A stretch of 64,000 bases of DNA from Streptomyces antibioticus (GTDB taxonomy: Bacteria > Actinomycetota > Actinomycetes > Streptomycetales > Streptomycetaceae): positions 251,525 to 315,524 of the forward strand of contig NZ_KQ948428.1 of assembly GCF_001514065.1 (NCBI RefSeq), read 5' to 3'. This document shows, piece after piece, positions 37,268 through 45,545 of the stretch. The notes below the pieces were generated by a model. It was given only the letters and a program-made list of their open reading frames with translations. It was not told the origin of the DNA and searched no databases. Made by a program: the position numbers and the translations under genes. Within the stretch, counting starts at the first letter, position 1; the number at the start of each line of letters is the position of its first letter.

Positions 37268-38038
37268 TCATCGCGCCGGCAGCCGTACCCCCAGCTCCTC
37301 GGCCGCCGCCCGCAGGACCGGCACCATCGCCACCATGTCGTCCATGCTGCGGCGGAAGGCGGGCGCCGCGGTGGACAGCGCGGCGAAGACGGTGCCGTCG
37401 GGGCGCAGGACGGGCACGGCGACGGCGCGCAGGCCCGCGTGGTGCTCCTCGTCGGCCGTGGCATAGCCGCGCCCGGCGGCGCGGGCGACCTCCTCGCGCA
37501 GGACGTCCCGGTCGGTGATGCTGCGGGGGCCGTACGGGGTGAGCTCGACGCGGTCGAGGAGGTCCTCGCGGACGTCCTCGGGGGCGAAGGCCATCAGGAC
37601 CTTGCCCATGGAGGTGCAGTGCAGCGGGCCGTGCCGGCCGGGGTCGCTGCGGACGCCGACCGGCAGCGGGCCGTCCACGTAATGCACGTACAGGTGCCGG
37701 GTGCCGTCGAGGACGGACATCAGGGTGGCCTCCTCGGTCTGCCGCGTCACGCGCTGCATCACGGGGAGGGCGGTGCCGGCGAATCCGTAGACCTGGCCCG
37801 CCTGCTGGCCGAGCTGGAAGAGACGGAGTCCCGGCTTGTAGCGCTTGCCAGCGGCCTCGAACTCCACCAGGCCTTCCCGGCACAGGGAGTTGACCAGCCG
37901 GTGCGCGGTGCTGACGGCGACGCCGCTGGCCCGGGCCAGCTCGGAGAGCGTGATGCCGTGCGGATGCTCGCCGACCAGGACGAGCAGCCGGATCGCCCGG
38001 CCCACGACATCGGCGGGCACCTCACTGGTGGCACTCAT
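37268..38038 (-). CDS. IclR-family transcriptional regulator
   Basis: The 256-residue protein has an N-terminal winged helix (about 8-70; ITLSELARASGVAVSTAHRLVNSLCREG) and a C-terminal IclR effector domain (about 80-250, with HCTSMGKVLMAF and GLRAVAVPVLRPDG). It is divergent from a ketogluconate reductase/idonate dehydrogenase pair, with two operator-like palindromes 20 bp apart in the 54-nt gap. The ATG at 38038 has no ribosome site, and TAATCT at 38048-38043 could be a -10 for a leaderless or very short-leader mRNA. A sugar-acid effector is inferred. Confidence 0.88.
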   Translation of the reverse strand: MSATSEVPADVVGRAIRLLVLVGEHPHGITLSELARASGVAVSTAHRLVNSLCREGLVEFEAAGKRYKPGLRLFQLGQQAGQVYGFAGTALPVMQRVTRQTEEATLMSVLDGTRHLYVHYVDGPLPVGVRSDPGRHGPLHCTSMGKVLMAFAPEDVREDLLDRVELTPYGPRSITDRDVLREEVARAAGRGYATADEEHHAGLRAVAVPVLRPDGTVFAALSTAAPAFRRSMDDMVAMVPVLRAAAEELGVRLPAR

Positions 38039-38051
38039 ATGCGGCAGATTA

Positions 38052-38086
38052 CCATTGAGTGGATAAGTTTTCCACTGAATGGAAAA
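38052..38086. promoter_or_regulatory. tandem IclR-type operators
   Basis: CCATTGAGTGG (38052-38062) and CCACTGAATGG (38072-38082) share the form CCAyTnArTGG with centres exactly 20 bp apart. The second sits inside the perfect-armed TTTTCCA-CTGAA-TGGAAAA (38068-38086). Two turns of helix between sites suits cooperative dimers. Confidence 0.65.
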
Positions 38087-38092
38087 ACAGCG

Positions 38093-38863
38093 ATGAGTCA
38101 TCCTCTCTTCGACGTCACCGGCAAGGTGGCCCTGGTGACCGGTTCGAGCCGTGGCATCGGCCGGGCGCTGGCCGTCGGGCTGCTGGAGGCGGGCTGCACG
38201 GTCGTCCTCAACGGCCGCGACACCGTCGCCCTGGAGGCCGCCCGCAAGGAGCTCGCCGAGTCGTTCGGCGACCGGGTCCTGGCCCAGGCCTTCGACGTCA
38301 CCGACTCCGCCGCGGTCACCGACGCCGTCGCCCGCATCGAGCGCCGCGCCGGGCCGATCGACATCCTGGTGAACAACACCGGCGCCCAACGCCGCGCCCC
38401 GCTCCTGGATTTCACCGACGAGGACTGGCACGGCCTGCTGGACACCAACCTCACCAGCGCCTTCCTCGTCGGCCGCGAGGTCGCCCGGCGCATGGTGCCG
38501 CGCGGCCACGGCAAGATCGTCAACATCTGCTCGCTCCAGAGCGAGGCGGTCCGCCCCGGCATCGCGCCCTACTCCGCCACCAAGGGCGGCCTGAAGATGC
38601 TCACCAAGGGCATGTGCGCCGACCTCGGCCCGCACGGCATCCAGGTCAACGGCATCGGTCCCGGCTACTTCGACACCGAACTGACCTCCGCCCTGGTCGC
38701 CGACGAGGAGTTCAACGCCTGGGTGCGCGGGCGGACCCCGGCGGGCCGCTGGGGCAAGGTCGAGGACCTCGTCGGCGCCCTGCTCTTCCTGTCCTCTCCG
38801 GCCTCCGACTTCGTCAACGGACAGCTCGTGTACGTCGACGGCGGCATGCTCTCCGTCCTGTAA
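38093..38863 (+). CDS. SDR oxidoreductase, probable 5-keto-D-gluconate reductase
   Basis: The 256-residue classical short-chain dehydrogenase has the cofactor motif TGSSRGIGRA (about 15-24), NNTG near 91-94 and the active-site Tyr/Lys in IAPYSATKGG. It closely follows the gluconate 5-dehydrogenase/IdnO pattern (GAQRRAPLLDFTDEDW). The ATG at 38093 immediately follows the operator region. The next gene, 17 nt on, encodes an idonate-type dehydrogenase; together they would convert L-idonate through 5-ketogluconate to D-gluconate. No gluconate kinase or transporter is adjacent. Confidence 0.85.
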   Translation: MSHPLFDVTGKVALVTGSSRGIGRALAVGLLEAGCTVVLNGRDTVALEAARKELAESFGDRVLAQAFDVTDSAAVTDAVARIERRAGPIDILVNNTGAQRRAPLLDFTDEDWHGLLDTNLTSAFLVGREVARRMVPRGHGKIVNICSLQSEAVRPGIAPYSATKGGLKMLTKGMCADLGPHGIQVNGIGPGYFDTELTSALVADEEFNAWVRGRTPAGRWGKVEDLVGALLFLSSPASDFVNGQLVYVDGGMLSVL

Positions 38864-38880
38864 CCCCCCGAGGAGCCCCT

Positions 38881-39909
38881 ATGCACGCCTGTGTCGTCCA
38901 CGGAGCAGGTGATCTCCGGGTCGAGGAACGGCCGTACGACGGTCCCGGTGCCGGTGAAATCGCGGTCGCCGTCGCCCTCGGCGGGATCTGCGGCAGCGAT
39001 CTGCACTACTACCACCGGGGCCGGGTCGGCGACTTCGCCCTGCGCGAGCCCATGGTGCTGGGCCACGAGGTGGTCGGCCATGTCGCCGCCCTCGGCCCCG
39101 GCGCGGACGGCCCGGCCCCCGGCACGCCCGTCGCCGTCCACCCCGCCACGCCCTGCGGCACCTGCCCCGAGTGCACCGGCGGCCGGCGCAACATCTGCGC
39201 CCGCACCCGCTATCTCGGCAGCGCCGCCCACACCCCGCACGTCCAGGGCGGGTTCGCGCAGACCATCACCGTGCCCGCCGAGCAGATCCGGGCACTGCCG
39301 CCGGGCCTCGCTCTGCGGCGGGCCGTCCTCGCCGAGCCGCTGTCGGTGGCGCTGCACGCCGTCAACCGGGCGGGCGAGGTGCGCGGCAAGCGCGTCCTCG
39401 TCACCGGCGCGGGACCGATCGGCTGCCTGGTCGTGGCCGCGCTGCGGCGGCGGGGCGCCGCCGAGGTCGTCGTCAGCGACCTCTTCGACGAGCCGCTGCG
39501 CCTCGCGACCGCCGTCGGGGCCACCGCGACGGCACGGGCCGACCGGCCCGAAGACCCTTCCTGGGCAGGCGACTTCGATCTCGCGATCGAGGCGTCGGGC
39601 GCCCCGGCGGGACTGCTCACCTGCGTGGAACGCGTCCACCGCGGCGGCACCGTCGTCCTCCTCGGCCTGCTTCCGCCCGGCGAGACCGGCCTGTTGGGCA
39701 ATGTCGTGGTCACCCGGGAACTCGACCTGCGCGGCGCCTTCCGCTTCGACACCGAGTTCGACGAGGCGCTCGCCCTGCTGGCCGAGGGGCTGCCCGTGGA
39801 CCCGGTCGTGACGCACACCTTCCCGCTGGACCAGTCCGTCGCCGCGTTCGCCGCGGCGCAGGACCGCACGGTGGCCTCCAAGGTGCTGCTGGACCTGTCG
39901 GGCACCTGA
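38881..39909 (+). CDS. zinc-dependent L-idonate 5-dehydrogenase
   Basis: The 342-residue medium-chain dehydrogenase has the catalytic zinc ligands in GGICGSDLHYYH and GHEVVG (about 37-64), four structural-zinc cysteines (CGTCPECTGGRRNIC, about 90-104) and the Rossmann motif VTGAGPIGCL (about 175-184). DLHYYHRGRVGDF is characteristic of L-idonate 5-dehydrogenases. The ATG at 38881 follows GAGGAG. It forms an operon with the SDR gene under the divergent IclR regulator. Sorbitol or another polyol is a less likely substrate. Confidence 0.85.
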   Translation: MHACVVHGAGDLRVEERPYDGPGAGEIAVAVALGGICGSDLHYYHRGRVGDFALREPMVLGHEVVGHVAALGPGADGPAPGTPVAVHPATPCGTCPECTGGRRNICARTRYLGSAAHTPHVQGGFAQTITVPAEQIRALPPGLALRRAVLAEPLSVALHAVNRAGEVRGKRVLVTGAGPIGCLVVAALRRRGAAEVVVSDLFDEPLRLATAVGATATARADRPEDPSWAGDFDLAIEASGAPAGLLTCVERVHRGGTVVLLGLLPPGETGLLGNVVVTRELDLRGAFRFDTEFDEALALLAEGLPVDPVVTHTFPLDQSVAAFAAAQDRTVASKVLLDLSGT

Positions 39910-39963
39910 CGCGTCCGAACCCCCGCTCCCGGAGCGGCGGTTGCCCCGGGTACGTTCGTTCAC

Positions 39964-41079
39964 ATGCGCATACGAGCGAGGGTCATCGGCGGCGGAATCG
40001 GCGGTACGGCAACGGCGTTGGCGCTGCACAAGGCGGGCGCCGACGTCGTCGTGCACGAGGCGCATCCCGACTCGGCCGAGGATCTGGGCGCGTTCCTCAC
40101 GCTGGCGAGCAACGGCATGCGGGCGCTGGCCCAGTTCGACGCCGATGCCGCCGTCCGGGCGGTCGGGTTCCCGCTGCGGGAGATGCGGCTGCTCGACGCG
40201 GCGGGCGAGGAGATGGGGCGGGGGCCGCTGGGCGAGGCCGACGATCCGCGCCTGCGGTTCCGGTGCGTGCGCCGCGGCGACCTCAACGCCGCGCTCCAGG
40301 CGGAGGCGGTGCGCCGGGGCCTCGACGTCCGGCACGGGGTGCGGCTGACCGCGGTCGAGGAGGGCCCGGACGGCGTGACCGCCCGCTTCTCGGACGGCGG
40401 CAGCGCGACGGCCGACCTGCTCGTGGGCGCCGACGGCCTGCACTCCACCGTCCGGGAGACCATCGCCCCGGGCGTGCGCCCGCAGTACGCCGGGCAGCGC
40501 GTGTTCTACGGCTACACCGATACCGCCCGCCCGCCGGGCGCCGCCGAGCAGATCACCATGGTGCGGGGCAGCCGGGCCGCCTTCGGGTACGCGGTGTCGC
40601 CCGACGGGGAGACCTACTGGTTCGCCCGCGTGGCCGACGTACCGCCGAAGGCGCCCGGCGGGTGGCGGGAGCCGCTGGTGGAGCTGCTGCGCGCGGACGC
40701 CGGGCCCGCCGCGGACATCGTCGCGGCCACACACGAGGACATCTTCGTCACCGACGCCGCCGAGATACCCGTCGGCACCCCTTGGCGCTCCGCGCGGACC
40801 CTGCTCGTCGGCGACGCGGCCCACGCGGCGTCCCCCGCGACCGGCCAGGGGGCGTCGATGGCGCTGGAGGACGCGGTCGTCCTCGCCAAGTCCCTGCGGG
40901 ACGCCCCGGATCTCGACGCCGCGCTCAGCCGCTACGAGGCGCTGCGCCGCCCGCGCGTGGAACACAACATCACCGTCAGCGGCGCCCTCTCCCGGGGCGG
41001 CCGGCCCACCGGCGCGCCCCGCCCCGGCGAGGACGACCTCGTACAACTGCTGGACTGGGAGAGCAAGTTGGCGGCCTGA
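39964..41079 (+). CDS. FAD-dependent aromatic-type monooxygenase
   Basis: The 371-residue class A flavoprotein hydroxylase has the N-terminal GGGIGGTATALAL (about 9-21), the DG-like LLVGADGLHSTVRE motif and the second FAD motif VGDAAHAASPATGQGASMALEDA (about 280-302). These enzymes hydroxylate aromatic or related substrates with NAD(P)H and O2; the substrate is unknown. The ATG at 39964 lies seven bases after TACGTT (39951-39956) without a ribosome site, so a leaderless mRNA is likely. It converges on an alpha/beta hydrolase gene 13 nt away. Confidence 0.87.
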   Translation: MRIRARVIGGGIGGTATALALHKAGADVVVHEAHPDSAEDLGAFLTLASNGMRALAQFDADAAVRAVGFPLREMRLLDAAGEEMGRGPLGEADDPRLRFRCVRRGDLNAALQAEAVRRGLDVRHGVRLTAVEEGPDGVTARFSDGGSATADLLVGADGLHSTVRETIAPGVRPQYAGQRVFYGYTDTARPPGAAEQITMVRGSRAAFGYAVSPDGETYWFARVADVPPKAPGGWREPLVELLRADAGPAADIVAATHEDIFVTDAAEIPVGTPWRSARTLLVGDAAHAASPATGQGASMALEDAVVLAKSLRDAPDLDAALSRYEALRRPRVEHNITVSGALSRGGRPTGAPRPGEDDLVQLLDWESKLAA

Positions 41080-41092
41080 GGAAGGCGGCCGG

Positions 41093-41788
41093 TCAGATCC
41101 AGCCGTCCAGGGACTTCATGAACCCGGCGAAGTCGTCACGGTGGATGGTGTGCCCCGCCCCGGTGACCGTGCGGACCTCGAAGCCGCTCGCCCGCAGCCG
41201 CGTCACGTCCTCGGCGCCCACCAGGAAGCTGGGGTCGGCGAGTTGGACGAGGGAGGGCACCAGCGGGCGGTCGGGGACGAAGCCGGTGAGGGGGCGGCCG
41301 TCGAGGAAGTACGAGGTGTCCGCGTCCCAGTCGGCCAGCGTGGCCACCTCGACCTCGACGTCCTCGGGGTCCCAGCGCGGGTTGAGCTGCGCGATGTGCT
41401 CACGGGTGAGGTTCTTGCCGGACGCGAACACCTCGGGGTCCAGCGGCTGTTCGGGGTCCGGGGACGCCCAGGCCGGGTCGGAGTAGACCGCCCGCGCGGG
41501 GCGCAGTCGCTCCACCGCCAGGGACAGGGCGAGCCCGCCGAGGGAGTGGCCGATGACCACGTCGGCACCGGTCGGCAGGGTGTCGACGAGGTCGTCCGCG
41601 AAGTGCCGCGGGGTGTACTCGCCGCGCGGGGAGCGGCCGTGGCCGCGCAGGTCGACCGCGATCACCCGGTAGCCGCGCTCGGCGAGGGCCGGCCCGACCC
41701 GGCGCCAGGTGCGGGAGTCGGACATGATGCCGTGGACGAGCAGGGCCGTCCGGTCGCCGGTGCCCCATTCACGGGTGTGGAGTTGCAC
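41093..41788 (-). CDS. alpha/beta hydrolase
   Basis: The 231-residue alpha/beta-fold protein has the oxyanion motif LLVHGIMSDSRTWRRVGP near the start, the nucleophile elbow VIGHSLGGLAL (Ser at about 87) and a late His in GAGHTIHRDD. No lid or signal peptide is apparent. Esterase or lactonase activity is plausible, but no substrate can be inferred. The GTG at 41788 follows AAAGGA. The next gene upstream on this strand is a methyltransferase 33 nt away, so the two may be co-transcribed. Confidence 0.87.
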   Translation of the reverse strand: MQLHTREWGTGDRTALLVHGIMSDSRTWRRVGPALAERGYRVIAVDLRGHGRSPRGEYTPRHFADDLVDTLPTGADVVIGHSLGGLALSLAVERLRPARAVYSDPAWASPDPEQPLDPEVFASGKNLTREHIAQLNPRWDPEDVEVEVATLADWDADTSYFLDGRPLTGFVPDRPLVPSLVQLADPSFLVGAEDVTRLRASGFEVRTVTGAGHTIHRDDFAGFMKSLDGWI

Positions 41789-41821
41789 GGAAGTCCTTTC
41801 GCTCCGGTGGGTGTGCCGCAG

Positions 41822-42562
41822 TCAGTGTGCGGGTTTCTCCCAGACGGAGACATGCCGGCCGCTGTCGTGGCCGAAGGGCTCCCGCGTCCATCCCTCCCAC
41901 CGCTCCCGCAGCCGCAGCCCGGCGAGCCGCGCCATCAGGTCCAGCTCGGCCGGCCAGACGTAGCGGAAGGGGATCTCGAAGTACGTCGCGTGCCCGTCCG
42001 CGACCCTGACGTGGTGCGAACTCATCGCCTGGGTCGCCGTGTCGTAGGTGTCGAACCCCAGCCGCTCCGCACCGACATGGAACGGTACGGCGTGCTGCCC
42101 GGGCGGCAGTTTCCGCAGCTCGGGGACCATGACCTCGACGACGAAGCAGCCGCCGGGCGCCAGATGGGCGGCGACGTTGCGGAAGCAGGCCACCTGGGCG
42201 TCCTGCGTCGTGAGGTTCATGATCGTGTTGAAGACGAGGTAGGCGACCGTGAAGGGGCCGTCGACCTTCGTCGTCGCGAAGTCGCCGATCGTGACGCCGA
42301 TCGCGTCACCACCCGGCTTGGCGCGCAGCCGGGCGACCATGGCCTTGGAGAGATCGATGCCGTGGACCGGGACACCGCGGGCCGCCAGTGGGAGCGCGAT
42401 GCGCCCGGTGCCGATACCGAGCTCAAGTGCCCTGCCGCCACGCGCTCGTTCGGCCAGGAAGTCGACGACCGGTCCTACGGCGTCCGGTCGGAACAGGTCT
42501 GCCGACGACTCGTCGTAGGTCGCGGCGATGGGTTCGGGGAAGTATCCGTCCTCGTCGTCCAC
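41822..42562 (-). CDS. class I SAM-dependent methyltransferase
   Basis: The 246-residue Rossmann-type methyltransferase has motif I in ALELGIGTGRIALPLA (about 46-61), motif II in VHGIDLSKAMV and a later GGCFVVEVMVPEL strand. The N-terminal FPEPIAATYDESSADLF stretch is common in Streptomyces members. The substrate is unknown. The GTG at 42562 has no strong ribosome site. It is followed at short distance by the hydrolase gene on the same strand. Confidence 0.87.
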   Translation of the reverse strand: MDDEDGYFPEPIAATYDESSADLFRPDAVGPVVDFLAERARGGRALELGIGTGRIALPLAARGVPVHGIDLSKAMVARLRAKPGGDAIGVTIGDFATTKVDGPFTVAYLVFNTIMNLTTQDAQVACFRNVAAHLAPGGCFVVEVMVPELRKLPPGQHAVPFHVGAERLGFDTYDTATQAMSSHHVRVADGHATYFEIPFRYVWPAELDLMARLAGLRLRERWEGWTREPFGHDSGRHVSVWEKPAH

Positions 42563-42625
42563 GCTCGGACGGTACCCCTCGGCCGGGCGGGGCCGCCCGT
42601 GGATTTCCGCCGGGGCGCCGCACGT

Positions 42626-43045
42626 TCAGCGGCGGGAGCGACGCGTTTCCGGGCGGGGCGGGTTGATGAACTGGAGGGTGAGGGTGGCCGGGGGTTCGGC
42701 CAGGCCGGGGCCGCCGGCCGCCACCCAGTCGAGGACGTCGTCCGTGCAGGCGTCGTCGCCGGACCAGCCGATCCAGGTCGCCCGGCCGCCGCGCCGCCGG
42801 CCCTCACCGGAGGGCTGCACGACCAGGACGTTGGCCTGGTCGCAGGGGCCGAGGCAGTCGGTCGTACGGACCGCGAGCCGGCCCCCGGACTCCGCGGCGG
42901 CGGCCCGCAACCGGTCCAGCTGCCACTGGTGGTCGACCCCCGGGTGCTTGCGCGCGTCACCGCAGCAGCAGCCGCGGCACAGCACGAGGGTGCACGGCCG
43001 GGCACCGGCGGCCCCGAACACGACCCGGCTTCTCGGCACGCTCAC
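42626..43045 (-). CDS. thioredoxin-like (2Fe-2S) ferredoxin family protein
   Basis: The 139-residue protein resembles the thioredoxin-like 2Fe-2S ferredoxin/CobW-associated small proteins, with a cysteine set LVLCRGCCCGDARKH (about 25-39) and DCLGPCDQANVLVVQP (about 66-81). Three adjacent Cys (GCCCG) make ligand assignment uncertain. The GTG at 43045 is preferred because GGAGG lies at proper distance; frames extending to 43123 have no such site. The role is unknown; electron transfer or metal handling is possible. Confidence 0.72.
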   Translation of the reverse strand: MSVPRSRVVFGAAGARPCTLVLCRGCCCGDARKHPGVDHQWQLDRLRAAAAESGGRLAVRTTDCLGPCDQANVLVVQPSGEGRRRGGRATWIGWSGDDACTDDVLDWVAAGGPGLAEPPATLTLQFINPPRPETRRSRR

Positions 43046-43126
43046 GCCATTCCCTCCCCGCGACACCATCGACTTCAAGATCGTACGTACTTGTACGGGC
43101 CACCCGGACCGCGGGCGTCCCAACCG

Positions 43127-43155
43127 TTGACGGGGACATGCCCTATCCCTATCTT
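43127..43155 (+). promoter_or_regulatory. GH43 gene promoter
   Basis: TTGACG (43127-43132) and TATCTT (43150-43155) are separated by 17 bases. Transcription from near 43162 would exclude the ATG at 43138 and supports the downstream start. Confidence 0.55.
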
Positions 43156-43236
43156 CTGACCGGAATCACGAACTACGTTCGACATTACGGACAGGGACGG
43201 TCTCGTATGCCTCGGACCCACCTCAGGAGAACTCCC

Positions 43237-44679
43237 TTGAGACGCAACGCCGTTCGCCTGCTGCTGGCCCTGCTGGTGGCGCTCACCGCGGCCCTGGGCA
43301 CCGCCCCCGCCCAGGCCGCCGCGCCCGACTCCCCCGCGGTCACCTACACCAACCCGATCGCCGAGAAGCGAGCCGACCCGCACATCTTCAAACACACCGA
43401 CGGCTACTACTACTTCACCGCGACCGTCCCCGAGTACGACCGCATCGTGCTGCGCCGGGCCACCACGATCCAGGGCCTGTCCACGGCCACCGAGGTGACC
43501 ATCTGGACGAAGCACAGCAGCGGCGTGATGGGCGCGCACATCTGGGCGCCGGAGATCCACTACATCGACGGCAAGTGGTACGTGTACTTCGCCGCCGGCT
43601 CGACCAGTGACGTGTGGGCGATCCGTATGTACGTCCTCGAAGGCACCGGCGCCAACCCGCTGACGGCGGCCTGGACCGAGAAGGGCCAGATCACCACCAC
43701 GTGGGAGAGCTTCTCCCTGGACGCGACGACGTTCGTCGTGAACGGCGTGCGGTATCTGGCCTGGGCGCAGCGCAACCCGTCGGAGAACAACAACACCAGC
43801 CTGTTCCTCGCGAAGATGGCCAACCCCTGGACGATTCAAGGGACTCCGGCCGAGCTGTCGCAGCCGACGCTCTCCTGGGAGACGGTCGGCTACAAGGTCA
43901 ACGAGGGCCCGGCGGTGATCCAGCACGGCGGCAAGGTCTTCCTGACGTACTCGGCCTCGGCGACCGACGCCAACTACTGCCTGGGGATGCTGACCGCTTC
44001 GGCGACGGCCGACCTGACCAACCCCGCCTCTTGGACGAAGAGTTCGGCACCGGTGTTCCAGAGCAACGCCTCGACCTCGCAGTACGGGCCGGGCCACAAC
44101 TCCTTCACCACGTCCGAGGACGGCAAGTCGGACATCCTCGTCTACCACGACCGCAGCTACAAGGACATCAGCGGCGACCCGCTGAACGACCCCAACCGCC
44201 GCACCCGGGTGCAGAAGGTCTACTGGAAGGCGGACGGCACCCCGGACTTCGGCATCCCGGTCGCCGACGGCGTCACGCCGAAGCGCTTCTCCTCGTACAA
44301 CTACCCGGACCGGTTCATCCGCCACTGGGAGTACCGGGCGAAGATCGAGGCGAACGTCGCGCCGCTCGCCGACTCGCAGTTCCGGGTCGTCACCGGTCTC
44401 GCGGGCACCGGCACGGTCTCGCTGGAGTCGGCCAACTTCCCCGGCTACTACCTGCGGCACAAGAACTACGAGGTGTGGGTGGAGAAGAACGACGGCACGT
44501 CGGGCTTCGCCTCCGACGCGAGCTTCTACCAGCGGTCCGGGCTGGCGGACTCGGCGGGGATCTCGTACGAGACGTACAACTACGCGGGCCGGTACATCCG
44601 GCACTACGACTACCTGCTCCATGTGCAGACGCCGGCCACGGCGACCGACCGGGGAGATGCCACGTTCTACGCGCAGTAG
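43237..44679 (+). CDS. secreted GH43 arabinofuranosidase with AbfB (CBM42) domain
   Basis: The 480-residue enzyme starts at TTG 43237 behind AGGAGA at ideal spacing, giving a clean Sec signal peptide (about 1-28, AQA-A). An ATG at 43207 is possible but less well supported. The GH43 five-blade domain (about 35-330) shows the base Asp47 (RADPHIF), Glu106 (WAPEIHY) and the acid Glu223 (NEGPAVI). The C-terminal AbfB arabinose-binding domain (about 345-480) has two visible repeats (NYPDRFIRHWEY and NYAGRYIRHYDY). Arabinan or arabinoxylan side chains are the expected substrate. Confidence 0.9.
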   Translation: MRRNAVRLLLALLVALTAALGTAPAQAAAPDSPAVTYTNPIAEKRADPHIFKHTDGYYYFTATVPEYDRIVLRRATTIQGLSTATEVTIWTKHSSGVMGAHIWAPEIHYIDGKWYVYFAAGSTSDVWAIRMYVLEGTGANPLTAAWTEKGQITTTWESFSLDATTFVVNGVRYLAWAQRNPSENNNTSLFLAKMANPWTIQGTPAELSQPTLSWETVGYKVNEGPAVIQHGGKVFLTYSASATDANYCLGMLTASATADLTNPASWTKSSAPVFQSNASTSQYGPGHNSFTTSEDGKSDILVYHDRSYKDISGDPLNDPNRRTRVQKVYWKADGTPDFGIPVADGVTPKRFSSYNYPDRFIRHWEYRAKIEANVAPLADSQFRVVTGLAGTGTVSLESANFPGYYLRHKNYEVWVEKNDGTSGFASDASFYQRSGLADSAGISYETYNYAGRYIRHYDYLLHVQTPATATDRGDATFYAQ

Positions 44680-44706
44680 CCGGTCCGCAGGCATGCATGA
44701 ATGGGC

Positions 44707-44738
44707 TATAAACTGCGCGTATAATCGCTGTGTATAGT
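44707..44738 (+). promoter_or_regulatory. 13-bp-phased TATA elements, deacetylase promoter
   Basis: TATA occurs at 44707, 44720 and 44733, each 13 bases apart. The middle copy is a perfect TATAAT (44720-44725), giving a predicted start about 13 bases before the ATG at 44745. The phasing could also be a regulator array. Confidence 0.5.
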
Positions 44739-44744
44739 CCCGGC

Positions 44745-45533
44745 ATGCCATCTCTCACCAACCAGATGCACAAAACGGGGACCGGGTTCCGAGCGACGCT
44801 GATGTCGGCGGCGGCAGCGTGTCTCGCGCTGTCGCTGACCGGCTGCGCGAAGGTCGACACGACCGCGCCCAGCGCCGCCCGGGCCGAGGGTGCGTCGGCC
44901 GCCGCGCAGGCCCGCTTCGGGACCGTCGACTGCCGTCACACCAAGTGCATCGCGCTCACCTTCGACGCCGGCCCGAGCGAGCACTCCGCGCAGCTCCTCG
45001 ACATCCTCAAGGAGAAGCAGGTCCCGGCGACCTTCTTCCTCCTCGGCAAGCGGCACATCGAGAAGTACCCGGAGCTCGTCAAGCGCATGGCGGACGAGGG
45101 CCATGAGGTGGCCAGCCACACCTGGGACCACAAGATCCTGACGCGGCTGAAGCCGGACGAGATACGCGCGGAACTCGAACACCCGAACGACGAGATCGAG
45201 CGCCTCACCGGCAAGAGACCCACGCTCATGCGGCCGCCGCAGGGCCGCACGGACACCGACGTCCACGACATCTGCAAGGAGCTGGGGCTCTCGGAGGTGC
45301 TGTGGACGGTCACCGCCAAGGACTACACGACGACCGACTCGGCCCTCATCCAGAAGCGCGTCCTCGCGCAGGCGTCCCGGGACGGGATCATCCTGCTCCA
45401 CGACCTCTACGACGGGACGGTTCCGGCCGTGCCCGGGATCATCGACGCGCTCAAGGCACGGGGGTATGTGTTCGTGACCGTGCCGCAACTGCTGGCGCCG
45501 GGGAAGGCGGAGCCGGGGAAGGTCTACCGCTGA
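44745..45533 (+). CDS. lipoprotein polysaccharide deacetylase (NodB domain)
   Basis: The 262-residue protein is probably a lipoprotein, with a hydrophobic segment and lipobox LTGC (31-34). The NodB fold (about 66-250) has motif 1 as TFDAGP (72-77), where the usual second Asp, a metal ligand, is Ala. Motif 2 (SHTWDH) and motif 3 (RPPQGR) are present. The TFDAGP variant occurs in other actinobacterial members, so the gene is not obviously dead, but metal use may differ. The ATG at 44745 has no ribosome site. Cell-wall or chitin-like polymers are possible substrates. Confidence 0.83.
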   Translation: MPSLTNQMHKTGTGFRATLMSAAAACLALSLTGCAKVDTTAPSAARAEGASAAAQARFGTVDCRHTKCIALTFDAGPSEHSAQLLDILKEKQVPATFFLLGKRHIEKYPELVKRMADEGHEVASHTWDHKILTRLKPDEIRAELEHPNDEIERLTGKRPTLMRPPQGRTDTDVHDICKELGLSEVLWTVTAKDYTTTDSALIQKRVLAQASRDGIILLHDLYDGTVPAVPGIIDALKARGYVFVTVPQLLAPGKAEPGKVYR

Positions 45534-45545
45534 GGGCCGGAAAAC

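Noticed and set aside
42048-42242. Various 60-130 residue frames antisense to the methyltransferase and other genes
   Set aside because: Typical GC-bias shadows, with no independent start signals or family motifs.
44745-45533. Deacetylase as a pseudogene because of TFDAGP
   Set aside because: The frame, lipobox and the other two motifs are intact, and the same variant occurs in other actinobacterial members.
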